Below are positions 28,355-39,366 of a stretch of DNA of 64,000 bases, piece by piece. Location: NCBI GenBank assembly GCA_009741485.1, contig CM019216.1:22243521-22307520 (forward strand), given 5' to 3'. This DNA comes from Malurus cyaneus samueli. Taxonomy: Eukaryota; Chordata; Aves; Passeriformes; Maluridae. A program made the position numbers and the translations under genes. How positions within the stretch are numbered: the stretch's first letter is position 1; each line of letters starts with the position of its first letter. The notes below the pieces were generated by a model, which made no database searches, was not told the origin of the DNA, and was given only the letters and a program-made list of their open reading frames with translations.

Positions 28355-30484
28355 GGAGGTGTGTGAGCATCTCATTGCATTTTGGTATTTTGATGAGAGC
28401 AGGTGGAGCTCTTACCAGGGTACCAGGGGCAGGAGATAAGGGCAGGAGTTGTTAACCTGGGACACGGGAATGAGCACATTCGAGTCTCACAGAGGTTGCT
28501 GCAGTCTCTGGGTGGGGAGTGTTGGAAACTGTCTTGTATCTTCTGAGAAGAATTTCCTTTGCTGAAAGCGCTGGCAGTGAGAATGAACTTGAGCCTGAAG
28601 CTGCAGTCCTTCGGGTTTGAGGACTGTTTTTCTTAGAGTAAATGTTACAATTAGCAGGTGACCATGGTGCAAAGAGCCATGGCTGTTCATTTCTTCCTGT
28701 CAGACTTGGATGACTGGGGTCTTCGCACTCTGTGAAGTGTTTTGAGTAGATTTATACCTGGGGAAACACAGAGGAAATGCTGTTGTGAAACGAATGCTGT
28801 TGTGTTTGCCAAAATATTGCTAGAGCACACTTGCTAACTGCAGGTTTGCTATGGAGCACTCAGAGCCCTGATATCCAGCATATCCTCAGGAGAGCCCATG
28901 AGGGATTTCATACACACCTGTTAAACTGGAGAAGTTTGAAATGTGACTCAGCTGCTAAAGTGAGGCTGTACCAGTCCTTCTTCAGCTGCATCTAAACCAA
29001 GCAGCAGCACAGTTCTTCAAAGCTGAGCAGAAACCTTGCACAGATGGGAAATGCTCAATCTCATCTGCTGCATTCAAATACCTACCAAACCTCAAGGGTG
29101 TGGTGACAGACCAGATACATCGTGCAACTTACGCAAGCTAGAGATGCAAAAATTTGAGACACATAAAGATGCAAAAACTTGTAGTTACTCTAACTGAAAA
29201 ATTAGCAATCTAATCACAGAATTACAATGTTGTTAATTCCCTTTTCCCTGATGGGAACAAGTCAAAGGAAGCACTTGTCACAAACCGCATTTATCTGAAC
29301 CCTTTAAGTATTCAAGATACTATCACTAAGAGAATGAGATTGTACTTATTAAAGCAGATAATTTTTCACAGGGTGTGTTTGGTTACTCTAGCTGGTTTCT
29401 CATACCCTCGTGCACTGATACCCAGCTGGAGCCACAGCTGGCAGGACAGCCCTTTGTGCCCTCGGTGTCTGGGGGAGTGACCTGTGTGTAACCCGGCAGT
29501 CTTTGCTGTGTACAGCACATACATCCTTCTTGCGTGGGGTTTAACTGTTCATTGCTGATTCCAGGGTGTCCTGGTGGTCTTGGGATGACTCCTGATATTC
29601 TGAATTTATCATTTCTTGTGTATTCAGCGAGACCACTAATCTCCTGATTAGTGCATCCATTTGGGAAAGAACTTCATGCACTGCCTCTCACCCTCTCTTC
29701 AATCTGTTTTCTCCTAGCCCCTCCTCATTGTACCCAAGTGCTCACAAACCCTTACATACATGGGGCTTATATTATGATGCAATCCAGGTACAGACATACT
29801 CACACTTAAAGTCCAAATAGTCCTGTTATTCCAGCTCATTTCCAATGATCACACAGCTGAAAGCAACCTAGAAAAACTTTCTCATTTCTACCACTTTTAT
29901 TTTCTATTCATTGTTATGGAAGCTGCCAGTATCTCCAGTTGTTTGCAGGGAGGTGTATGATAGTGGGGCTTACTTATCATCTACTTTGGGCCCTCTTGAA
30001 TCTATTTTTCTATCTTTGCTAACAATTTACTTGCTCCTTCATTAGCCAGCAAATTTTATATCTAACTTTGATGGAGTTTGATATGTTTTATGTATGCCAG
30101 ACACTGGTTCTTTGCTTCCTCTGAACACCAGCACAACAAGGTTGCATTCCTGTAGGTAGTAACAACTTATTATTGATGATTTGTGCTTGTAGCCCTAGGG
30201 CTCCTATTCCATACTTGCATTTTCAAGGCTTCTGCTATTATCTTGTGCTTGTACTTTTGGAAACATCTTTTAAAATCCCTTGTTTTTCTTTGACAACCTC
30301 GTAGCTATGATAACATGACATGTAGTATTAGCACATACATATCCTTTTTCTGGAGTCACTTTGTAGTTAGTTCATTGTACAAAATTAATGCTCTGTTAGG
30401 AGACACTGAGATTAACCTAATTGATTAAAACAGTGCTAAAAATGATAAGGTTGTGTGTTCAGTTCCTGGATGGGCCGCTCACTT

Positions 30485-30547
30485 GAGAGCTGGGCTTGTT
30501 GATCCTTGTGGGTCCCTTCCAACTCAGAATATTCTGTCATTCTGTGA
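30485..30547 (+). mobile_element. CR1 LINE 3'-end fragment
   Basis: Contains TTGATCCTTGTGGGTCCCTT followed by CCAACTCAGAATATTCTGTC and ATTCTGTGA. This is the characteristic 3' UTR end of chicken repeat 1 elements, including the short octamer-like direct repeat (ATTCTGTC ATTCTGTG) that terminates them. Only the severely 5'-truncated end is recognisable; the left boundary could lie up to about 60 nt earlier. No reverse transcriptase coding remains. Confidence 0.85.
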
Positions 30548-31456
30548 CACATGCAGGGATGTTTTAGGCACAGCTGTGATGCTGGGCACCAACTGCTTCC
30601 AAAATATATTGCTTGCAACAACTGGTGTGTTACCAAACTTGCTCTGCAATGTGTTTTTGGCAGGAGAACTGTGGAGATGCTCACCTGTGGTGGCAGCACA
30701 ATGAGCTGGATTCTCCTGTGGTGTTGCAGGCAGGATTGGCAGTGCTCAGTGTGTGGTGGTGGAACCCCACTGCATGTGAGCCTCAGCTCTGAGGGGAGAG
30801 AGCTGCTCTGGGTGAAATCCCTCTGCCCTGAGCCACTCAGATATCTCGGGACCCCAAAGGGCAAATGGCTGATGTGGGATCCTATAAAATGCTAACATCA
30901 TCCCACAAGACTGATGTCTGAGCTCTGCCAGATGTAAATAGTGCTTGATTTGAAAACTACATCTGCAGCTTTTGGTGCAGCTTTTGGGAAAAGACAATAA
31001 GGGGAATTTTATTGATTAATGCGAATGTGCTTCAAGATTTCTGTGAGGGCGACAACAGCATTTTTGGGACTCTCTTACAGGGCTGAAATTGCAAGAAACT
31101 CTTACAGGAAAAAGAATGAGTTCTAACCTTCAATTTCTCACTGCATAATCAAGATGGAGTTGTTCAAAAATGGACAGGAAAATTGGGATCTGTTATGCTC
31201 CACTGCTATACCAATGTCACAAAGCAGTGTGCAACGTTTTTAATTGGGCAGAAGTATCATGACACTGTATACCATATATTATGTAAATCAGTTTGTAAAT
31301 TGTCTGTTAATGTGTTAGTATGGATGTTCTACCTGTGAGGGGACAAGCCCTATGACCTTGTAAGGACTCCAGTTTTAATGCAGTTATTTTTTCGTATCTA
31401 CAGGCATTGGATGTGATCTGAAGTCTCCCATTTCCCAAGGTGTCTTCTGAACACTA

Positions 31457-31480
31457 GTAATATAATAATATAATAATATT
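31457..31480 (+). repeat. ATA/TAATA-type microsatellite
   Basis: AGTAATATAATAATATAATA followed by ATATT, a short AT-only repeat with an 8-nt period. Confidence 0.8.
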
Positions 31481-33009
31481 TTATAAGCAAACCATGTGCA
31501 TGTTATACAGCACCACATTTTTTGTTTTGTTTTAATTTCCTTTTTTTTTTGTTTATTTTTAATCAGTCATCAAACTTTTTCTGTCTACTTTTGTCAGTCC
31601 TTGACTGCCTTCTGCGGAAGACCAGATGGCAAGCCTGACCACACTAGTGTAAAATCAGCAACAGTATTTTGGCTTAATTTCTGGTTGATCCACACAGAAA
31701 AATGAACACAGGACAGCCAGAAGGAAGAAGTGGTTACCTGCTGAGGGAGAAGGTGACGGCAGTGTGGGCATAGGACTGCCTAGCTGCCGTTTTGTGCATG
31801 GGTGATGGACTAAAGCAGCTTGGGATGCTACAGAAGAGGTGTTTTAACTGAAAGATGTTGCTTTTTAAGAGGTTTAGGAGACTGGCAGCAAATAAGGGCT
31901 TTAAGGGTGTCAATGATATTAAAATATGATTTAAAGGCCCAGGTCATCTTAGAGTCCAATATTTTATGATCATTTAGTTACAATGCATTTAATTAAGTCA
32001 GGTAAGCATAACAGGCAAGGTATTTTACTTGCCCTTAGCAAAAGGAGGAAATTAAATGTTGTCTTTACTTACTTTTCATTAAACTTAGCTGCATATGTGT
32101 GGAGAGTTTGAAAGAGCAATTACAGTTGTATGAAATCTGCTGGGCTGAAGAGCTAATTAAAATGATGTTTGAAAAAACCCACTTCATCTGAATGAGCTCT
32201 TGTATTTTGAATAATAAATTGCAATTTAGTGCTTTGTGCACATCACACATTCATTTTCAAAAGATGCTTTTTTGCATTTGAGTGTGTATTGATGTATTGA
32301 AAGAAGAAGAAGTGATCTGCTGAAGGTGATAAAATGGGCACATCACAGGTCTTGGGGAAGCTTCTGGACTACAGCTGTCCTTGGGAATTTTGGCATCTTC
32401 ATCTTGGCTGTAATTTCATCCTGGACTTTTGGAAAGGGTGTAGCTTTTTCCTCTGAAGTTTCACAGAAAGAAAGTTGGTGTTCAAATGGTCATCTGCTGC
32501 TGTTTGTAAAAGGTTTTAGAAAAGCTGGAGCTCATATTGCACAATAAACAGCTAATCCATATTAGGTTACTGTGATAGCTATAATTAGTCAGGATATGAA
32601 GATAGGCTGAAGATTCTTGCATCTCATTAACTGATAATTCCACCTGACTAGACTTTTCTCTGTCTTAAGAAGGAGGCAATGTCTCTTTTTGGTTTGACTT
32701 TAGCTGAACATAGGAAAGGAGTTTGAGGAGAGATTACAGAACTCGGTCTCTATTTTTGGATGGCCCCTCTCCCTGGCTGGGTGAATGGTGTTAGCTGTGC
32801 TCTGTCTGAGTGTCAGAGCTATATTTGTCACTCAGGAATTGTAGGCATGCGAATTTGTACTCTGACCAAAACAGTGCTTCAGTCAACATGTTTCTATGTC
32901 ATGATGTTCACCCTTGTTATTTTGCTATTATTTACTCATTATTTCCTTTTCTGTTCTTTAAACAAATAAATATCTTCAAAAGAAGAACTTGATGTTTCAA
33001 TAACGAGGT

Positions 33010-33600
33010 TTTCTCAGGGTGTTGTTTTATTAATGAAATGGCTTACATTAGCAAATCAGTGGAAGAAGTGGTAACGTGAACCAGCATATTGAATTTCACT
33101 TTAGCAATCTGTATTCCAGAAGGAAATCCTGAGAAGCAGTAATTGACAATGGGACCTCAATTTAAATTACAAAATGGGCAGTGTGCTGAATGCATATAGA
33201 GCATATGGGAGATTAAATGGAAGTGTTCATTTGTGCTCATAAGGTAACCAAGACATTAAAAATGGGCTCTGCAAGTAAGGGCTGCGGGAGCTGTGGTGAT
33301 GAAAACAGTAATTAATATAATTTAAGTTACTATCCCCAGGGCAGCTGTAAATTGATGGCATTAATTATGCAACAAACCTGTTTGTAAATTGATGACGTAG
33401 GAGCTCATGGAAATCACCTAGAATAAATTTTTCGTTTTGAAGTTTTTTGGCAATATATTATGCAGACACCAATAACCCCCAATGGAAATTCAAAGGTTAT
33501 TTATATTAAACTCTATAATTTGTATTCTTCAAAGGATGAAATAATGTGAAGGCTGCAATTAAAAGCAAACAGTTATTTCATGTGCATAAGGTTGGTTATA
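33010..33600. promoter_or_regulatory. Candidate conserved non-coding element
   Basis: This stretch is free of recognisable repeats and dense in TAATTA-type and ATTAAT homeodomain-like words (for example near 33310-33330 and 33360-33370), an E-box CAGCTG at about 33343, and CTGTAAATTGATG and TTTGTAAATTGATGACG phrases. The look is that of deeply conserved vertebrate intronic enhancers. This is an impression from composition only; no alignment was made. Confidence 0.25.
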
Positions 33601-34616
33601 TAATATAAACCAGAATTCCTTAGTATTGAATTCAATAGCTGTCACATTTGTTATTTTTCTGCCACTGTAACTGTATTGATTCAAGTGAATTCCAGCAGCA
33701 GAGAAGGTATGGCATTAAATTGCTTCTGCTGTTGCTACTGATTATGGAGAAAAAAATGATAAAACGTTTCATATTTGATTTTATATATATTTTAATTTTA
33801 AGCTTGTTCCTTTATTGTCTACCTCCACATATCAGAGTGACTATTAATAGATGTAATAAAATGTTGGAAGTCCAGACTGTCAATTTCTTTCAGCTCTTCA
33901 AGGTTAGAAATATCAACCAGAGAGAGAGATGGTAAATGAGATGAGTATATGAAAAAAGGTACAAAAAATATTTTTTCTACCTTAAAAAAAGGAAGTAGCA
34001 TGCAACAGTTCCTTCTGCTTCACATTGTTCAATTAAAATTTTAATTTCAAAATGTCAAAGTATTCTTACTTTTTTTTTTAATCTATAAAATAAAAATAAC
34101 CACTTAAAGGTATTTTAAAGCAAGAAATATTTCTCTTTTGTTTTTCCCCAGTGGGAGTGTTTGTGTTTTCTGGCTAGTCATGTGATATTTGCTTGTTGTC
34201 TAGGTTTCTGTGATGCAGTTTAGATTGCATGACCAGTTTTGCCAGCTGGAAATTCCTGTTTTCAATTGCTGTGAGTGAAACTAAGAGGAGCACAGTGCTG
34301 TCACTGCTTCATGCAGTATCTGAAATGCAGTAATTGTATTTGCTTGTGTATGCTTTCCAAATCCTAAGGAAAAAAACATACACTAGGGGAATATAAATAA
34401 TGCCATGATTTAATCACATCTTCCACCTGAAAAAAAAAAATTCTTGTTTGCTCATTTTTATGTATTTTCCAATCTTAGTTCTAGCTTGCAAGCAGTTTTC
34501 ATTATTATTTCTACAATGTCTTTAGGCCAGATACAGCAAGGATTTTTTTCGTGTGTTCTGTAATTTTTCCACCAAGGCAATAAAACTGGAAGTGCAGGGT
34601 AAGACACGATACAGAA

Positions 34617-34639
34617 TTAGGTGATAGCTAATCACCTAA
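34617..34639. repeat. 9-bp inverted repeat with 5-nt loop
   Basis: TTAGGTGAT at 34617-34625 and ATCACCTAA at 34631-34639 are exact reverse complements separated by AGCTA. No function is assigned. Confidence 0.8.
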
Positions 34640-36861
34640 GTGATAGATTTGATTGGAATTTGCCATTAATCTGTTTGTGTTTGGGCTTTCTATTTGCATA
34701 CTTATTCCCTCTCTTCCTTTTTCTTTCATAAGGAATGTTTTGTGCTCTGACTCAAGAATGCCCACTGATAGAGAGCAGGTGCTGACAAGTGTCAAAGCAA
34801 GAGCACGACTAGAGGGTGAGCTAGAGGTGAAAAATGTTATTAAAGACAACCGAGGTAGGCAGAGTTATCAGCTGCTCTTCCTCATTAGAGACAGAAGATG
34901 AAAGCAAAGCTACAGGTCTGCAGGAAAGCAAAGGCCATCTCCAGCTGATTTTAGTGTGGACCCAGGCACTACATTCAGTCTGCAATGAATTGTGTCAGCT
35001 GTGCAGAAATCAGTGATGCTGATGGGGTGGGTGCTCCTGCCTGCAGGTGATCCTGCACCTCAAAGGTCCTTTGGGTGCAGCAGGTGCTCAGGGGAGGCTG
35101 CATTCCTGGCTGTGCTGTAGGGTCTGGCAGCTGCTCACTAGAGAGTGTGTCCTTGGGCACTGATGACACTCTGCTGACTTTTATCAGGAGCAGAGACTAC
35201 GTGTTCAATGAGATGGCTAATAATATTTAAAGTTTGCGTTGTAGTTTTATGAGAAGCAATGATCAGACTCAGGAACCTTAGCTCCTGAGAGAAGGACAGA
35301 GCTGTTGTTTCTCCTTCACCTAAAATAACAATCTGAGCTCCTGGCATGGTGCAGCATTTAGCTGTCACTCTTTTGCTGTTGATTGAGGCCATTCATTATA
35401 TATTCCAGTTCTTGGTCACTTTTGTGAAATGGAGGGGAAGAAAAAGCAGGAGAGCACCTTGTACCTGCATACCAGAATGTGTCTGAGAGAGCAGAGCCCT
35501 TCCAAATGGTAGAGGAAGGAGCAATTGACAACATTTGTACAAATAACGTGCCTCTGTTTTGCCCAAGCACTCCAGGAGGCATCTGTTAGTGGAAGTAACT
35601 AATATTTGTTTAGAGTTTTTTGAAAATGGAAATCTGTGTCTATCTTTTTTAATGTTCCAGCCACAAGATGCTCAAGTAATGTAAGCCATAATTCCACTCT
35701 GTTCCATAATTGCTCTTTACTTACGGATGCAAATTACAAAGAAGCATAATGAGAGTCGTAGCTCTTCAATTTGTTTCACTTTAAAAAAGCCAAAGCAATA
35801 ATCCTGTTTTCCTGAATGATTCAGTACTGTTCAAGCCTCTGCATATTAGAGCTCATTGAAAAGACAATTAACTGCCATAAGGTTTGCATTAGATGATATA
35901 ACGAAGGAAAATCAATATACTCCATAGTTTCAAATCAGAAAAAAGACTTTTTTTACGCCAACAAGTAGTGGGGAAGTCAGCATGTTCAGTGGTTTTGGGT
36001 GTGGCTCCCTCTATTTACCTTATGAAGGCATTTGCAGTTCCTCTTCCTGATATCTGGCAGAGCAACTGAGAGTTTTACCGTGTTGTGTTCTTCTTTTCCC
36101 TATTCCATCTCCTGTGAAGGAGGTGGAAGTGATCGGAGAGCACAGTGATAGAATTGAACATTGAGATGAAATTGCCTTCCTTTAGTTTCTCTTATCTTTG
36201 GTGTGTTCAGGCCCTGTGTACACAGCCCTACTGAGAGGATGACAGGCAGGGAGAAATAAGCAGACAGACAAGCAATTGGTCAGTGCATGTGGCTGAATAG
36301 CCCAAAGCAAATGGAGAAGATATTGAATCAAAATTCATTCCAGATATTGCTCAGAATTAACTGCACTTGCATTAGAAAATGTGAATGTGTTTTATTGGGT
36401 TTTTTTCTTTTTCAGAGCAAAGGTTGTTCCAATTTGGTTTAAGTTGTTAAGCAAATACTCTAGGAGCTGTAATATGCCCAGATACTCTGGTATAATTGAA
36501 TTTTCCTACTAAAGTGGAGTTAAACAAATGTAAAAACTGCCTTGAAATGGATAGAATATGGTTTTCTGATTTTGTTATGCAAAATTGGAAGAATAGCAAG
36601 CTATCAAACAAAAGTTCTCCTGTCTGCTGTGCCACACCACTAGAACATGTAGAATGTTGAGGATATAATCAAGGCAGTATTTTGTCTGTTAAATGAGACT
36701 TTGATATACAATTACCCAGTAAAAATCCCACCAAGACAATGACCAATAGAGTTAATAACAGATGTGTAAGACTGTTATTTAATATTATTTATGATATTTC
36801 AACTCTGATGAAAACCATCTTCATTTGGATAAAGAAGTTGAACTAATTCTATGTTTTGTAG

Positions 36862-37020
36862 GTCACTTCTCAAGAATCTGGAACCAAACCATTGACCTTC
36901 ACATTTGTACCGTCCATTGGAAAACTTCCAACTCATTTTGAGGTTGTGGACATCTCTAAGTTCCTTGTGACAATTCCAGAGGAACCACAGGATCTGAGCA
37001 ACCAAAAAATAGTAAATAAG
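36862..37020 (+). CDS. MLIP: MLIP coding exon (N-terminal conserved block, 53 aa)
   Basis: This is the first MLIP coding exon in the window, most likely coding exon 2. It follows the acceptor TGTTTTGTAG and ends at donor AAG|GTAGAT. The 159 nt translate in phase 0 without a stop. The translation carries KPLTFTFVP, KLPTH, ISKFLVTIPEE and a final VNK, which line up in order with the conserved N-terminal segment of mammalian MLIP (KPLIFTFVP, RLPTH, TSKFLVKIPEE, VNR). MLIP is an intrinsically disordered vertebrate protein of striated muscle that binds lamin A/C at the nuclear envelope; that role comes from the family, not from this sequence. No in-frame Met is present, so the start codon must be in an upstream exon, which I did not find in the preceding 36.8 kb. 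A 93-aa minus-strand frame overlapping it is a shadow. Confidence 0.93.
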
Positions 37021-38997
37021 GTAGATACTTGTTTGCATTTTCATTCTTTCAAAAGATAAAGAAAAATTTATTCTGAGCATGGCCGCCCTGAAGTTCTTTC
37101 CCTTGGATGATTTCTTGGCTTGTGCTTGGTTTAATTACCAAGATGTGGAATCACTGTGCAAGAGAAAGCTGGTGTCTGCTTGATAGCTTGCTTATCCTTT
37201 GGCAGAGTTTATACAGGAAGGAAACCCCTGATCATCCCTATTCTGTCCTGTGTCAGTCATGCAGGGGTAAATTCTTGGCAGATGAGGGGAATTCCTTCTT
37301 GATCTTCATGGCAAAAAGGGTGGTGTGCAAGGAGTGTTATCACATGGGTATTGACCAGGAGCTGTTCACTGGATCCTGGTTTCAGCAAATGCCATTGCTG
37401 TGGCTTCCAGAAAAGGTGCCAATCCCTTTCATAGCTGCATAGTAATGTATCAGAGTGGAAGAGAGCTTCTGAATTTTGGCAACTTGTCCCTGTGATTTCC
37501 TGCAATGGTGAAGCCAGCAGCACAGCATTCCTGGTTCTCCTTCCTTTAGTCAATCCACAGTGTTTGTTATTCCTTTCCTGCCTCACAGCACTTAATGCCC
37601 TCTCATTTTATTCCATGCCACTTGAAAGGCTACTGCAACCCTCTGGTTAATATTAATGTTTATGGCAATTCTGCTTTTGTGTAACATCTCCTTCCCTGGG
37701 ATGTTGCTGGGGCTGCACTTCTGGATGCTCTTCCAAGTAATAAACTTCTCACAGGAGTTCACAGCCCTCTGACCTGAATATGTTCCTGCATTTCAGAGTC
37801 CTGTCTGTCTAAAAAGAGGTTAGGTCTGGGCAAAGAATGGATGTATTTGAAGAGACATTCACTGGAATATTATCCTCAAGCTGCTTAACTCATTAGTTAC
37901 ATTTACAGCCGCTCAATATTGGTTTTGTTATAAGTAATGCCTGAGGTAAAGCAGAATCAGGTCTCCCTGATTCCATGGATTTCTCTGTAGACAGAGGAAA
38001 CTTTTCTGGCAGTTGATGCAGCTGTGAGGCCCTCAAAGCACACATTAGTCTCTCTTCTAAAATGTCTAGAACCTGAAGAGTGTTCTAAGAAACTAATCAA
38101 TATCAGACAACCAAAATAACACTGTCAAGCTCCTAATGGTGATATCCTCCTTCATGGTCCAATATTTTTTCAAAGAACTGAGCTCCGGGGACTCATGGAG
38201 CTGCAAGTGAAGTGGAAATTTGTAATTACCGTATTCCTCAAGCAGTATTCAAATACGAGCCCCATCTGGAGGCTTCCTCTTGAAGTACACAATATGTTTG
38301 TTTACCTGATTCATCCTCTGAGGGAAATATGAGTTACAATAGCAGTTCTTATAATAAATGATTTAATGGTATGTGCAGTTTGCACTATTCCTGCTTTCAT
38401 TCAAAGCATGCTTGAGAAGTGACATACTGGATGTGGAAATTGCAGAAAATACGAAGAACAATTGTGGTCTGTGCTCAGAAGCTTGAACATACAGTAAAGC
38501 TCTCTGACCTCTGAGTCTGTTTGCTCTCTTGGGAGAATGCCTTGTCTTAAGGGCCTTTGTTCCTTCATTAATATGTATAGGTTTTGTCCCAGATTTGTCT
38601 GTCAGGCTCCTCTGAGGAGCATTGTCTGCTCCGTGGATCCCGCAGTCGGGATGCCTTCCCATCGTGTCTGCTGTAGTGTGCTCTGACAGCTCATTCGGCT
38701 TCACTGCACCCTCCTTTGGGTTCCTTTGGCCCCATCTCGGGCCATCGCCGTGCTCAGAGTGCCCTGTTGCTCTGGGAGCTGCTGGAAGGGCAGCCCCCAC
38801 AGTGTTGGCTGGGGGCTGGAGGCTGGGGCTCCCTGGGGAGGGGCCTTCTGCTGTGTGCTCATGCCCAAATTCTTCATTTGCCTATTGCACTTTCGGTAGT
38901 GCAGACAGCCACTACTGAAAGCCAAAATTGCTTCGTGTTTTGGGGGACACCAATAAAATGCTGTTAATTGGGATCTTTCTCCTTGTGTCTTTTGCAG
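37021..38997 (+). other. MLIP intron between the 53-aa and 123-aa exons
   Basis: A 1,977-nt intron. Its last third (38590-38860) is clearly more GC-rich than its surroundings, with Pro/Gly-rich frames on both strands that match no known protein. A frame at 37107-37442 has two CxxC pairs by chance (see rejected). No repeat was recognised. Confidence 0.75.
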
Positions 38998-39366
38998 TCT
39001 GACACAGTCCCTGATGAGCTGGTTGTAAAGAGTGGGGCCAGACAAGACTGCGTGTCCACTATCTGTACAGACCGCACCCGAACAGCTTTCCAGTCCCTGG
39101 GGTGTAATTCAAGCAAAGGAGAAATGCAGGAGAATGACCTTTTCAAGGCTGAGTTTATCCTGATTACCGACTCCGGCGATGAAGATGAAGTCTCTGCAAC
39201 CTCAAACAACGTTCATCAGCCTTACAATGGCTACAGTCCCATCAGTGCTCAGCTGCTGACCACATCCCATGTTTCCCCTGGCACTGGGACAGGGAAACCT
39301 CCTGGTGATGGGAACCTGGCAGAGGCTGCACTTCCCCACAGCGCTACTGATCCACAAAAACCTCAG
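38998..39366 (+). CDS. MLIP: MLIP coding exon (acidic, lamin-binding-type block, 123 aa)
   Basis: A 369-nt exon with acceptor TTTTGCAG and donor CAG|GTAAAT, phase 0 at both ends. Its core, ENDLFKAEFILITDSGDEDE at exon residues 45-64, matches the mammalian MLIP segment with DLFKAEYVLIVDSEGEDE. The flanking sequence is poorly conserved and rich in Ser, Thr and Pro, as expected of a disordered linker. Lamin A/C binding has been mapped to the N-terminal part of MLIP, to which this exon belongs; binding by this bird protein is inferred. A hydrophobic stretch followed directly by a Ser/acidic run resembles a SUMO-interacting motif (see findings). If the donor were not used, translation would stop after four more codons (VNAL, then TAG). 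It lies 1,977 nt downstream of the previous exon. Confidence 0.93.

Larger units (their letters stand above)
20971..30484 (+). other. MLIP intron 1, part: no gene recognised
   Basis: AT-rich intronic sequence with the small repeats listed separately (23945, 24582, 28321). The interval 26880-27360 is repeat-free and may include conserved non-coding sequence, but this cannot be judged without alignment. Reading frames up to 100 codons show no recognisable protein. Confidence 0.6.
30548..36861 (+). other. MLIP intron 1, final part
   Basis: Contains the GC-richer flank of the CR1 tail (30548-30890), microsatellite 31457, the candidate non-coding element at 33.0-33.6 kb and the hairpin at 34.6 kb. 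The last bases form the acceptor of the 36862 exon. The 142-aa minus-strand frame at 30436-30864 overlaps the CR1 tail antisense and is not a gene. Confidence 0.6.

Noticed and set aside
30436..30864. 142-codon minus-strand frame.
   Set aside because: It overlaps the CR1 3' end antisense and matches no protein I know.
37107..37442. Frame with CQSC and CKEC pairs suggesting a zinc ribbon.
   Set aside because: The pairs are not in a recognisable zinc-finger context, the frame sits inside an MLIP intron and has no splice-site support.
38626..38640. CTGCTCCGTGGATCC is shared in inverted orientation with the region near 55470.
   Set aside because: Similarity does not extend beyond about 15 nt, which is expected by chance in a window of this size.
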